Below are positions 12,451-22,594 of a stretch of DNA of 64,000 nucleotides, piece after piece. The position numbers were made by a program, and so were the translations under genes. The stretch covers positions 558,001 through 622,000 of the forward strand of contig CAJNOJ010000016.1 of assembly GCA_905250025.1 (NCBI GenBank). Direction: 5' to 3'. The notes beneath the pieces were generated by a model. The model saw nothing but the letters and a program-made list of their open reading frames with translations. It had not been told where the DNA came from and did not search any database. The DNA comes from Adineta ricciae. Lineage: Eukaryota > Rotifera > Eurotatoria > Adinetida > Adinetidae. How positions within the stretch are numbered: position 1 is the first letter of the stretch; every line of letters starts with the position of its first letter.

Positions 12451-12999
12451 CGAATTATTGTGAAAAGGAAAGAAATATTGCTGATTCGGTTTCGATTTGA
12501 AGTAAAACTGACTGTCGTTCTCTTATTTTTTTTTGTTGATTTTAGATACCCGGTAACATAATGTGTGCTGCTCGCCTTCGATTCATGTTTCTTATCGAAT
12601 GAGAGAAAAAAAGCTGAAGAAAAGGAATCGATTTGGTCTTGAAATTTGCATTTCGTTCTTCTCGCAATCAATCTTATCAAACCGGTTATTTCAAGGAAAT
12701 CTCCTTCTCGAACCGAGAATTCATTCAATATGTTGAATAATACAGGCGGATAATGGACGCCCCGCTCTTCAGGTGTAATTTTACAAAAGATCACGAGTTT
12801 GATAGCATGAGTGAATATTATGATTCATATTCAATCGGTTTCTATCAGATAAGCATCATTAAAGAAGGTATCGGATGAATTCTACTCTAAATCATCTGTT
12901 TCTGTTCGTCGAATTTTTTTCAAAATGTAACTTTATTTATGTAAGAAAATACGTTTACATTATGACGATTGAAAACAGCGATACTATAGCACGTAGTTT
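12451..12999. other. Intergenic with an unassigned open frame
   Basis: An open frame on the minus strand (12794..12441, GTG at its 5' end) reads protein-like for about 45 codons (CKITPEERGVHYPPVLFNIL) and then turns Lys/Ser/Phe-rich. It has no ATG at its head, no family match that I recognise, and it overlaps the ATG of the next gene by ten bases. It could be an exon of a neighbouring gene; I do not call it. Confidence 0.4.
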
Positions 13000-14271
13000 T
13001 TATGAACCTATACAAAAGAATCGTAAATAGAAATAACTAGTAGTGATTTTACCGGAAGTGAATAAGGATTGTAGAAATGGGCTGGCAAGTTGTTGTGCTT
13101 GTTCAAAACCTTCATAATCGTTCCGTTCAATTCCGTTGTACCAGTTGAGTATCAAGTGATAATCGATGCATTTATATTTCAGAAAGAACTGGAGCAAGAA
13201 CAACATAATTCCATCTAATTTAGACTGTTCGTGGGTCATTAATGCCAAAGATCGATTGTCACTCACTTTTTTCAACATCTTCAAATACATTATTGTAGAA
13301 AAATGTTTGTATTCCAATCAATACATCAGCATTAGTCTCCCGTTCATTGAGATACCGCTGAACAACTGATACGTATGTATTCAAAACAGCAAGTTTCTCA
13401 TCTCCACTTAGTTTCTCATGACACGCTGTCAGGTAAGCATTGACAATGGTTACCAATTTTAGCGAATGCCTCTGACAGAAAGAAGTAAAATTCGAGAAAT
13501 TAGCTACTAATCAACTTACTCTAACGTAAGCATCGATAGCAAATATATTCTCCGTTACTGAATTTATCTGAGAAAATCTCACGATCAATGGAACTGCGGG
13601 TTGGATTCGTTTCTTTGGCATTTTCTGATGTTGCTGCTGCTTGATAAACATTATCTGATCATCTTCTAGAGGTGAAAAACGATTCATGGCTGTTAAACTC
13701 GACATGAAATCTTACGTCTAGTCGGCATTTGAACCGGAAGGAGCGTGGATGGAGACTGTGAATGCTTGATACTATTTGAAAATTGATTAAAATTCCATTT
13801 GAGATGTTTCATATCTTGCTGAATGTTACCAAGTGTTTGTTGAATATGATGAAGTATCCCAGTATTAAGATTTTGTTGGATCTTCAAGCGTTCTAATGGC
13901 AATCGCGCACCCTCTTCTAATTGCATGAGTAGATAGTGGTGGAAACTCAGAAGAATATGTTCACGTAAATTGATCAATTGTAATTCATGATCGTAAATCT
14001 GATTGATCTTTTTCAAATTGTCTTCTCTCCATTGATTCAATTCAATCAATTGATTGTTATGTGCAGCTCGACTTTGTTGTGCTTTGTCTTTAATATCCTT
14101 CAGAGTTCGTTTGACTTCATTGGAAAGTTCGTCGCCGCCGTCCGAAGAAGAATTTCGCTCACTGTGCTCAATGATATGCTCAACGCATAGACGGCGTTGA
14201 CAATGTAAACAAATAGCGGACTGAAATTTCGAACACGATGAAGATGTTTCTTCACATTTATAATCTGTCAT
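13000..14271 (-). CDS. Zinc-finger/coiled-coil protein with a possible W2-like C-terminal domain
   Basis: The start is ATG at 14271; the frame is open upstream but only from a GTG. Residues 1-40 form a B-box-like Cys/His cluster (YKCEET...CSKFQSAICLHCQRRLC.EHIIEH). Residues of about 50-160 are Gln/Glu/Leu-rich and look coiled-coil. A 50-nt intron (phase 1) leads to KKRIQPAVPLIVRFSQINSVTENIFAIDAYVR. The next exon gives RHSLKLVTIVNAYL...YVSVVQRYLNERETNADVLIGIQTFF. The last exon gives GIMLFLLQFFLKYKCIDYHLILNWYNG and QLASPFLQSLF, which resembles the end of W2 domains (eIF2B-epsilon, eIF5, eIF4G: 'LL..Y...I....IL.WY..', '..F..WL'). The typical acidic/aromatic tail (EAEEES) is absent. The gene model is consistent in phase. 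The zinc-finger/coiled-coil part is fairly sure; the W2 similarity is a suggestion. Confidence 0.55.
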
Positions 14272-14549
14272 ACTCAAAGATACACAAGAATCCTTCGAAC
14301 GAGCACAGGTGAGTAAACGATTGTGCACGTTGTAAAGGTGTAAAAACAAATCAAAAAAATTATGTTGAGAGGGAGACACTAGTCGTCGTATCTCATGCTT
14401 ATCGATTGACTAAGATTTACAGCATTTTCCACTCAGATATCTTGCGTCTGCACTGACTAGAGTGTGTGTATTGAGACAAAGCCGCTATTATCGATAGGTA
14501 TAATTAATATAAGATTACAACAACAAAAAATGTGTTATTTAGTTCGTGT

Positions 14550-17500
14550 TTACAAGTAAATAGATTTCAATACGTTTTTCTCCGACGGTGTTGCTGAAGT
14601 AGAGTTTGAATGTTCTTTCTTTGACTTGATCCGCATAAACTCATTTAGAATATATTGACAGATCTTAGGATGAAAACCAGAATCAGCTGCTGCTGTTTGA
14701 GCAGCTTGAGTAATTTCAATACCATCACCATCATCTTCATTATCACTCACAGAAGTGGCACTCATCATATGCTCTTGTCGGAAACCTATCATGGGCAGAG
14801 ATGGTATAGATGTTGATCGTTTTTTTTGAAGTTTTTTTTGATTTGTATCACAATCTTTGACGGCTTTTCTCAAAGTTGCGTAAGTACCTCGACTCAACCA
14901 AGTGATTGAAGATAGAGTAGCAGTGGCAGGCTTGACAAGAACATTGACAGTACCCAGTAATGCTCCTCCTGCGCCACCCAATGTTCCATGTCGTTTGTAA
15001 CCCGCAAGCGGTTCTTTTACAATACCAGTAACACCGTCTTTCCATCCATACCAGAGTGACTGTCTAGCAGCTTTGACGCCAGATTTGAAACCAGTAACAT
15101 TGTGGTGTTTATGCGTATTTGGTTTGCTAGAACGAAGAAAAAAAAATTCTTCGCGACAGGAGTGCTCATGTCGATATCTCACCTGTATGGATCATATAGC
15201 GAAGGGGCTTGTTCTAGGACGTCCGTAATATCACCATATAAAGACAAACATCCTAGGGACAAATGTCCCAGACCACGACCAATACCCTTCACAACTGTTC
15301 CGCCTGCATCTGCTGTGCCTGCTAGTAGATCATCGCTGCTAGCAACTTGTTTGATTCCTTTCGTCGTATCAACAAACAAATTGGAAACAGCTTTTGATGT
15401 GTGTTGAACGACACCATGTGTTGGCACTGATAGTCTATCGTTGTGTGCATATTGCCATTCTCGCGTGATATTATATCTGAGATCCGATTCAGCTATCATA
15501 CCTGCAGATATGAGAACTTGAGCTACAGGTTGCGAGATTTTTATGTCATATTTATTCACACGGTAACACGCAGCAAATGTTGACTCGAGATCGCTTCGCA
15601 TACGCAACAGTGGTAGATTAGCATGGAATGCGCGCACTGCTGCCTCACACCCATTTTCTTGTAATAATGCTGTTCGTAGACGTTGAGCAGCACTTTGCAC
15701 ATCTTCTGTGAGAACAAATCTGAAAGCATCTGCTAGTTGTTCAACAGTAACTGATTTGCCAGGTAATGGTTGAGATCCTGCACCTGTTCTTTCGACGACA
15801 TTACCCCAAAAGAATTGATCTCCAAAGAACGGAATAATAATTGTCGGTTTACCAGCACGTAAACCAGCGGCAGTTGTTCCTGCACCTCCATGATGACATA
15901 CAGCATTTACTGAAATTACGCAGATTGTAAAAAGAAGCAACTATCATTAATTGTAGGACTTACCATACTGGAATAGCCAATCATGTGGTACATTACCAAT
16001 TGGAAAAATGTTACTCGATAATTTGATTGTGTCGAGTTTAAAGCCAGCGAGTAAAGCTCGATAACCGGTTTGACGGAGAGCTTCGATAACAACTTTCAAA
16101 AGACGACGTGAATCGTGTCCTGTGATCGAACCGAAGCCGATATAGATCAGTGGTGGTAATTTACTACCGTAATTCATATTCTGCATATTTATTCCGAGAA
16201 AATTGAGTAGATCTTGAGGAGGATCGGTATATGTCGTGCCAAGATTGAGAAAGAAGTATCCGGATACGTCAATATGCGGTCCCCAATCATGCGGCTTTGG
16301 TACTATGGTCGGAGACCAACAATAAGTATGTGGCACTTGCTCAGTAATCATTGCTTTAACGGCTGCACGGGATCGTAGTGCTGTCAGAGCCAATGTTTTC
16401 TTTCGAAATCTATTTACAATATCTCCCATTCCACTCCATGTCTATGAAAAGATGAGAGTGGCTCTATTGTGACGATGTATCGCCATAGAAACTTACCAGC
16501 ATCTCCACGATTTCATACGAATAACGATTGAGTTTTTCTGTCGGTCCCTTGCAATGTTCCATATTACACAACGGATGAGGAAACGCACCTGTCGGTGAGT
16601 AGGGCATCGTAAACATAATATGTAATGGAATTTGTAATTTCTCAGCACAATGTATATGTCCAAAAGACGGCGGATTAGCGATGATTGCATCTGCTCGAAA
16701 CGGAAGTGATGTTTCATCATCATTAGCTGTACACGCGTGCCATGTCGATTCGAGAATATCAGCAAGTGATTGACGTTTTTTGGTCACATCACCTGCAATA
16801 ATACTGCTCATTGATGGAACAATACCAGCATTCTTTACCATAAATTCCATTAAATCAGCAGGATCGCCAGCTAATGGATAAAATTCGAGACCATTACCAC
16901 GAACAAAGGATCGAAAGGTTTCATGCGTAGCTAGTCGAACACGATGGCCAGCCGCGCGCAGTGTCTGACCAAGGCTAGAAAATATTTTCAATAGAAACAA
17001 GTTCTCGATGAAAGTAAGTTACTCACGCAATAAAAGGTTGTACATCTCCGCGTGTGCCAACAATAAGAATGACAATAGCCAGGCGCGGAATTGGTATATC
17101 ATCAGCCAATGGTTCCTGTATTCTAATCTTTTGTTTTTCACGAGGCGATGAATGTTCTGATTCTTCGTCGAAGCTTTGCTCAGAATCGAAATCAACCTCA
17201 ATACGTCCATCATCATCAACCAATGAAACTGTGTATTGAAGAACATTCTTTTCATTCCGATCGACTGCTTTAGTTTCACCAAGTTGAATCTGTCCAGAAG
17301 CGTAGATGACTTTACCATAGATCAACAGACGCGCATGAAACGAAAGTGTCATCTTTGGACAGAGAATTAATAAAATATTGTCTGTATCTTCCTCGCTTAA
17401 CAAGTGTTGCGTCAATTCAATAGGTTTCTCCAACGACAACAGCGAACCAGAAAAGATTGGCACTTGATTAAGCCATATGGCTGCATAACCATTTAATGCA

Positions 17501-17769
17501 TTAGAATTATTCTCATTAGTTGGTTGTTTAAAATATAGCTGAACCTGTTGTCCGGACGCGATCCAATGAAATTCTTTACGGTACCACCATTTATGAAGCT
17601 GCACTTCGGAACCGCTGTTCTGCTGATCATAGTGGGGCAGTGTTATTGAAGACCATTGATGATTCTCATAGATCGTAGCTGTATTCAAGACATCACCGTT
17701 TGTTTGTTGAAAACATTCCCAATCAGCATCGAAGTTGATTTTGGACCGATCATCGTTTGATGTAGACAT
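14550..17769 (-). CDS. Sterol 3-beta-glucosyltransferase (UGT80/GT28-like) with N-terminal GH2-type beta-sandwich and C-terminal VPS13/ATG2-like tail
   Basis: It would transfer glucose from UDP-glucose to sterols. Exon 1 (17769..17027) encodes a jelly-roll-like domain resembling the sugar-binding domain of GH2 beta-galactosidases ([41 protein letters not shown]), an acidic linker, then the GT entry motif [18 protein letters not shown]. Exon 2 continues [18 protein letters not shown]. Later exons give [30 protein letters not shown] and the nucleotide-sugar signature [20 protein letters not shown], then [10 protein letters not shown]. The C-terminal part is Gly-rich with [20 protein letters not shown] and [20 protein letters not shown], like the C-terminal repeats of VPS13/ATG2 and of some fungal sterol glucosyltransferases. 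Six or so short introns are in phase. Sterol glucosyltransferases are typical of plants, fungi and protists; transfer into the lineage is a possibility that needs a tree. Confidence 0.9.
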
Positions 17770-17798
17770 ATTTTCATCAAACTTAGGTAAATGCTTTG

Positions 17799-17806
17799 TT
17801 TATATA
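17799..17806 (-). promoter_or_regulatory. Candidate TATA box of the sterol glucosyltransferase gene
   Basis: TATATAAA reads on the minus strand, about 30 bases before the start codon at 17769. The position would give a very short 5' leader, so it may be fortuitous. Confidence 0.35.
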
Positions 17807-17937
17807 CGTATGTTGAAGCGTGCTTTAATGCGTGTTAGTGGTATACAGTATCTCATTAGACAGTATATTTGCGTAGATATTTATAGAAAGAGAGGAAGAA
17901 GAAAATAATAAATAACAGTGTGTAGTTTATGTTTTAT

Positions 17938-18558
17938 TTATGAGTATTTTTTAATAACTGTGACTATATCTGGAAAGTCAGGACATAAAAAATGATTTCG
18001 ATCAGTAAATTCATGGTATACACTTCGCAATTCGTTCGCTATGTATCGACTGCTAACCACTGAGGTGAACGGATCATCTGTACTATGGAATTGTTCAATC
18101 CACTGTGTATTTGACTTGATCTTCTTCCAGTTCCAGTTGGAATCATTTTCGTTGCTGTCATACCCAGCTGATACTAAGATAATCCCTTTCACTTTCATTT
18201 GTTCACACAAACGTAGAATAGCCATAGCTCCCGAACTATGGCCAACTAAGATGTCATCCTAGACATAGCTATGCAGATGCATCGAACGTTGAAATGTACA
18301 ATTTACCTCTTGAACTTTCAGATCATTAATTAAGAACGGTATCCAGATGGAATCTTTAGCTTCTTTTTCATCTGGAAAAGCCGGTGCAATGGCATTCATA
18401 CCTAACTTATTTAACTCTCCTTCTAACCATTTATACCAATACCGATTGACAATTCCCGGTGTCATAGCACTGCCATGTATGATTATAACTCGTTGTTTCG
18501 ATTTTCGGTCCTAAAATATAAAGATAGACGCTTTTCGACGAACACGATTTGTTACCAT
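17938..18558 (-). CDS. RBBP9: RBBP9-family serine hydrolase
   Basis: An alpha/beta hydrolase of about 175 aa, the length of human RBBP9. The exons are 18558..18556 (the start codon alone), 18510..18307 and 18258..17938, with introns of 45 and 48 nt, both phase 0. Sequence blocks: RVIIIHGSAMTPG, YWYKWLEGELNK, AFPDEKEAKDSIWIPFLINDL, then DDILVGHSSGAMAILRLCE (nucleophile Ser in GHSSGA), GIILVSAGYD, NWKKIKSNTQWIEQFHSTDDPF (catalytic Asp region) and HEFTDRNHF (catalytic His). Human RBBP9 has [52 protein letters not shown] and HKFTDCGHF. A first exon whose coding content is only ATG is unusual but fits the phase exactly. Cellular role in rotifers unknown. Confidence 0.9.
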
Positions 18559-19031
18559 TGGTTGATTGGATTTTATTCTTATGTAGTGTACGTAGTAAAC
18601 GACCACATGGTTTTTTCCCTTCCTTCAGAAGAAATTGTCCTTTGACGGATACGGTTAGGTGTTTTCGATCATTATAAGATGAGTCATTAGAGAATGGAAA
18701 TTGATAAAAGCCCATGTCATATTTTTGCGAAATACGGCTAGATTCTTTCCTTCCTTTCTTGCATATGTGAAAAGAAATAACTAAAATTTGCTGTGTACTT
18801 GCACAGCGAGAATGAATCACCCTGACGTCGTGCGTTATTGCTGAAGTTAAGAGAAACAGTTTCGCGATAATGAAAATTTCATCAGAAATATTCACAAGTC
18901 TTGCGCTGATTCCTGAAAAAAAATTATCTAGCTTACAAAAGAAGATTTTCTTTTCAGTGCTGCAATTACATAGCATATAAAAGCGTCAATTGTCTTCATT
19001 TTAAACACACATTCACAGCACGATATCTAAA
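18559..19031. other. Divergent intergenic region RBBP9 / rvt
   Basis: About 470 bases between two genes read outward. It holds a candidate TATA box for rvt near 18976 and no other recognised element. The minus-strand open frame across it overlaps the RBBP9 exons in another frame and is a shadow. Confidence 0.55.
18976..18982 (+). promoter_or_regulatory. Candidate TATA box of the rvt gene
   Basis: TATAAAA, 50 bases before the ATG at 19032, would place transcription start near 19006-19012 and give a short leader. This is a normal core-promoter layout and argues for a regular cellular gene. Confidence 0.5.
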
Positions 19032-21593
19032 ATGCAACCGCAAGCATCGACTACAGTTTCAATGTCGCCTGATCGTGAGGCGCTGAGTATGATGACCAAA
19101 TTGAAACTAGATCGTTTCAAGCAACAGAAAATGAAATTCGAAGAAGAACATGCTCGGATTGTAGCTCAACAAGCTGATGCCAGTATCTCATTGCTGGACA
19201 AAATTGAAATATTGAGTAAAAGTATCGAAAAGTTATTCGGCGAAGAAGGCAAAGACAGATATCTGAGAAACTTCGAACCGTTCATGGCTGTTGCGAAAGC
19301 CAACACGTCAACATTGACAAATTTACTCGAAAATCAATATGAGTCATTGTTGAAAGTGATCGTCGGTGGTAAAAAACGCTCGGAGTATAATTATCTCTTT
19401 GGATCCATCATGTCACAATGGTTATCTGGACAGAATAATGAAATGGCACCATTAAAAGTCACAACCACCAAGGATAGTTTGTTGACGAACGAACATCTAG
19501 AAAAGATTATCTTCGAACGACCAATGTTAGATTTGGAACAATGGCGTGAATTTCTGCAAACGAAACTTTTTGCCAATTTGAATAATGATCAGAAATGGGA
19601 AACTATTTTTGATGAATTCAAATCAGCCACTGAAAGATACAGTAAAGTCTTATTGACCGAGAAAGTAACGCCAGCTGATGTTCAGCGAGCAATTAGTGGT
19701 TTGATCAATGGAGGCGGATTGGATGATTATCGAAAACGATTATTAACGAAGTTGAAATTAGACGAGAATGCTGTTAATGAATTTGCTTCGTCATTAACCT
19801 TACTGATCTCCGATCTATCAGACTGGAGATGGACAACAGAAGGTGTTCGTGGCATTTTTCGACGTAATCTAGCGGGGAAATATAGGTGTTTCTACGAAGA
19901 AGACTTTCTCACCGCTATTTTTCTGGAACACATCGGGTTGAAATGGAGTTACCATTTTAAAGCTGAATTGAAAGAACTTTTTCTGCTGTTAACCAAAAAA
20001 GCACGAACGAGGTGCTCATCCAATTCTATTCAACATTACCGCTTGACAATGCAACAGAAAGATTATTGGATGGCATCATTACCAGATGAACATGATGGTG
20101 AATCAGGAGTGGCTGCCTACGAACAAAATAGCTCATTGGATTTGAAAACAAAACTGTTCTACTTAGTAAATGTTGAAATTCAGTTACATCAAGTTGTAAG
20201 ACCAAATCTGCCATTTAATGTGGTTACGACTGATCTCGAATGGTTTGGACCATCGATTTCACATGAAATCATCCAGATCTTCCTTCAAGCTTGTGGTATA
20301 TCACAAATCTGGCTTGATTTCTTCGATCGATTTCTTAAACAACCGGTTTATTACAAGCCAGGTGACGCTCCTCGACAACGTCAACGTGGTGTACCTATTT
20401 CACATTCGTTGTCATACTTGTTCTCCGAATTGCTCATCTTTGGCATGGATCTTTATGTCTATCGAAACACGGGCATTTTCAACTATCGTCTTCACGATGA
20501 CTTTTGGTTCTTCCATCACGACACACCAAAGATCGACCAAGCCTGGACACTAATGACCGAGTACGCACAAATGACTGGTCTGAAGTTCAATGCGGAAAAA
20601 TGTGGTTCTGTGCAAATTCAGCCAGCAAACGCAGATAATCAAGCTGTTCAAGTGCTCAAGAGCAGTGTCCTACCATCGAAAGAAGTCAAATGGGGATTTC
20701 TGAATTTACAACCATCAGGTCGTTTTACAGTAAATCGCGACGCATTAGTTCCTTATCTTGATGAAATGAAAGATCGATTGGCAAAGGCACCAACCGTGTT
20801 AGAATGGGTTGAAATCTATGACCAATACATTTCTTTCTTCATGAGAAATTTCGGTAAATGCGCAAACATCTTAGGCACATATCACACTGAACAGATGTGG
20901 GAAACATTTCAAGTTCTTCATAAACATGTGTTCTCCGAAACAGATGGCAACGCGATCACTGTTTTAGCCAAACGAATTGAGGACAATTTCTCAACTTCTT
21001 CAATAGGCCAACTCTGCGAAGGTTGGTTCTACTGGCCATTGATTCAAGGTGGATTGGGCTTGAAAAATATCTATCTTACTTTATATGGTTATCACCAACA
21101 GTTACTCTTAACAAACCTGGAAACGTTCAGCCAGCTGCCAGAGAAAGACGTGGAACTGTACGCTGATTTAGTCGAGAAGTACAAAGCAGCTAAGAGGAGT
21201 CGAGATTACAAGGGATTGCTGGAATATCTTCACGAGGATGAAACATTAATTACTTTAGATGAATACACACAAATTCGTGAAACTTGCCATTCACACTGGA
21301 CAAATGTCTATCAACAAATGTTGCAAGTCACTCTCACACGCCGACCACCGTTTGACCAGCAAGAAGAATTCAATCGAGCCCTACGTGGAATGTTAGGAAC
21401 GCCATCGACAGGTCGATCACGACGGAAAGGACCTGATGATAATTACGTAATGTGGCTACTCTCATACTATGGTAAACAAATTCAAACCACATTCAATCAA
21501 CTGGACTTCATCGATAGCGCTAGTTTACCTATTGGTTTGATCACACTGATGAAATCAACGAAAATTAACTGGAATACAGAATCTGAAAATTAG
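19032..21593 (+). CDS. rvt: rvt: domesticated single-copy reverse-transcriptase-related gene (RVT)
   Basis: An intronless 853-aa open frame. The N-terminal about 100 residues are charged and coiled-coil-like (TKLKLDRFKQQKMKFEEEHARI). The polymerase core shows motif A around D401 (NVVTTDLEWFGPSISHEIIQ), motif B from R452 (QRGVPISHSLSYLFSELLIFGMDL), motif C RLHDDFWFF (D489, D490), motif D TGLKFNAEKCGSV and motif E VKWGFLNL. The L/F-HDD form of the usual YXDD box, the RGVP.SH motif B and the long surrounding segments are those of the RVT class known from fungi, bdelloid rotifers and some plants and bacteria, which are cellular genes and not retroelements. No endonuclease, RNase H, gag, LTR or target-site duplication is seen; an AATAAA lies 85 bases after the stop. 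All catalytic aspartates are present, so the polymerase fold is probably active. The biological role is unresolved in the literature. Confidence 0.93.
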   Translation: MQPQASTTVSMSPDREALSMMTKLKLDRFKQQKMKFEEEHARIVAQQADASISLLDKIEILSKSIEKLFGEEGKDRYLRNFEPFMAVAKANTSTLTNLLENQYESLLKVIVGGKKRSEYNYLFGSIMSQWLSGQNNEMAPLKVTTTKDSLLTNEHLEKIIFERPMLDLEQWREFLQTKLFANLNNDQKWETIFDEFKSATERYSKVLLTEKVTPADVQRAISGLINGGGLDDYRKRLLTKLKLDENAVNEFASSLTLLISDLSDWRWTTEGVRGIFRRNLAGKYRCFYEEDFLTAIFLEHIGLKWSYHFKAELKELFLLLTKKARTRCSSNSIQHYRLTMQQKDYWMASLPDEHDGESGVAAYEQNSSLDLKTKLFYLVNVEIQLHQVVRPNLPFNVVTTDLEWFGPSISHEIIQIFLQACGISQIWLDFFDRFLKQPVYYKPGDAPRQRQRGVPISHSLSYLFSELLIFGMDLYVYRNTGIFNYRLHDDFWFFHHDTPKIDQAWTLMTEYAQMTGLKFNAEKCGSVQIQPANADNQAVQVLKSSVLPSKEVKWGFLNLQPSGRFTVNRDALVPYLDEMKDRLAKAPTVLEWVEIYDQYISFFMRNFGKCANILGTYHTEQMWETFQVLHKHVFSETDGNAITVLAKRIEDNFSTSSIGQLCEGWFYWPLIQGGLGLKNIYLTLYGYHQQLLLTNLETFSQLPEKDVELYADLVEKYKAAKRSRDYKGLLEYLHEDETLITLDEYTQIRETCHSHWTNVYQQMLQVTLTRRPPFDQQEEFNRALRGMLGTPSTGRSRRKGPDDNYVMWLLSYYGKQIQTTFNQLDFIDSASLPIGLITLMKSTKINWNTESEN

Positions 21594-21793
21594 ATCTAGC
21601 TTAACCGTGTATCGAATTTCACCTATCGAAAGTGTGAAATTTTTGTAAATGAGACTTTTTTTCAAACGTCATTTTGAATAAAATCTTGAAAACACATCAT
21701 ACATACGCCTAGGGTGACTACCAGCATAGAATAATGATTTATTGTCTAAAGAATTTCGACAAAAAAACTAAGGCAACACAAAAATATAATTAA

Positions 21794-22594
21794 CTAGTCG
21801 TTTTTTCGGGTAGACGACTTGCCGGGCGAAAAAACATATTGTTCTATGAAAAATTTCAAGAAAAACAAACAATAAACTGGTACCAGAGCATACGGAACTA
21901 GAAAGATAATCAAATGATCACGAGAAAAATTCCGATAATTCGGACAAAGATCAGGTACGATATGCCACATGTATGTTAATGTTATCAACTGTATAATTTG
22001 TAGTCCTGTAATGATTGGTCGGAAAATTTTCGATAAACGAAATGCAAAATGATAATACATGAGCACATGAACGAAACCATTTAATAACATTCCACCTTTT
22101 TCTGGACCGGGTAAGTTCATAACGCATAACATGAGTAAGAATGTTGTCGCATGATGATACGTATGAAGAAATCCAATCTTTTTCAATGAATGCCCTTTCC
22201 AAATTAGAATGGCCGTGTCAATCCATTCCCAAATTTTCGATAAAGTAAACGTGATTGATACTGCACGAAGCCATGGAGGTAAGGGATCACAGATATAACG
22301 TGTCCAACTGGTGATTTCTCCGGTTACAACTATATGATAGAAAGCAGCGAGAAATGAAAAGAGGGAATACAAGAATAATAATGCATGATGAAGTTTTCCA
22401 AAGGATTCCTTGAAGCTTGGCGTTAGTTTCGATGTAAACCATGGGAAAACGGCGGTAATTAAAAATAAATAAACTAAACATGATCCTATGGAGATCGCGT
22501 ATGTCCACGGTGGATAGAGATGAATCATTTCCTGCTTGTATGGTATTTCCATTTGGAAACGTTCGAAGAGAAAGAGGTAATATGGCGATGACAT
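21794..22594 (-). CDS. ELO-family very-long-chain fatty acid elongase (3-ketoacyl-CoA synthase)
   Basis: A multi-pass ER enzyme that condenses malonyl-CoA with acyl-CoA. Single exon, 266 aa, about seven hydrophobic segments. Signatures: LSKIWEWIDTAIL (ELO K.WE..DT), the catalytic histidine box LHTYHH (residues 144-148 for HTYHH) and NGFVHVLMYYHFAF, followed by LQIIQL. The HTYHH form of the box is the one I associate with fungal ELO2/ELO3 and related proteins, whereas vertebrate ELOVL proteins have HVYHH or HWYHH. Substrate class cannot be fixed from sequence. It lies 10 kb from the front-end desaturase, with which it would act in the same pathway, but the genes are not adjacent. An acceptor-like AG at about 22617 sits 23 bases before the ATG. 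Confidence 0.92.
   Translation of the reverse strand: MSSPYYLFLFERFQMEIPYKQEMIHLYPPWTYAISIGSCLVYLFLITAVFPWFTSKLTPSFKESFGKLHHALLFLYSLFSFLAAFYHIVVTGEITSWTRYICDPLPPWLRAVSITFTLSKIWEWIDTAILIWKGHSLKKIGFLHTYHHATTFLLMLCVMNLPGPEKGGMLLNGFVHVLMYYHFAFRLSKIFRPIITGLQIIQLITLTYMWHIVPDLCPNYRNFSRDHLIIFLVPYALVPVYCLFFLKFFIEQYVFSPGKSSTRKND

Noticed and set aside
12441..12794. Minus-strand open frame upstream of the N-domain gene
   Set aside because: No ATG, no recognised family, composition turns to Lys/Ser/Phe-rich; only mentioned as unassigned.
19032..21593. Active retrotransposon (non-LTR or Penelope-like)
   Set aside because: No accessory domains, repeats or second open frame; the motif C/B pattern is of the cellular rvt class.
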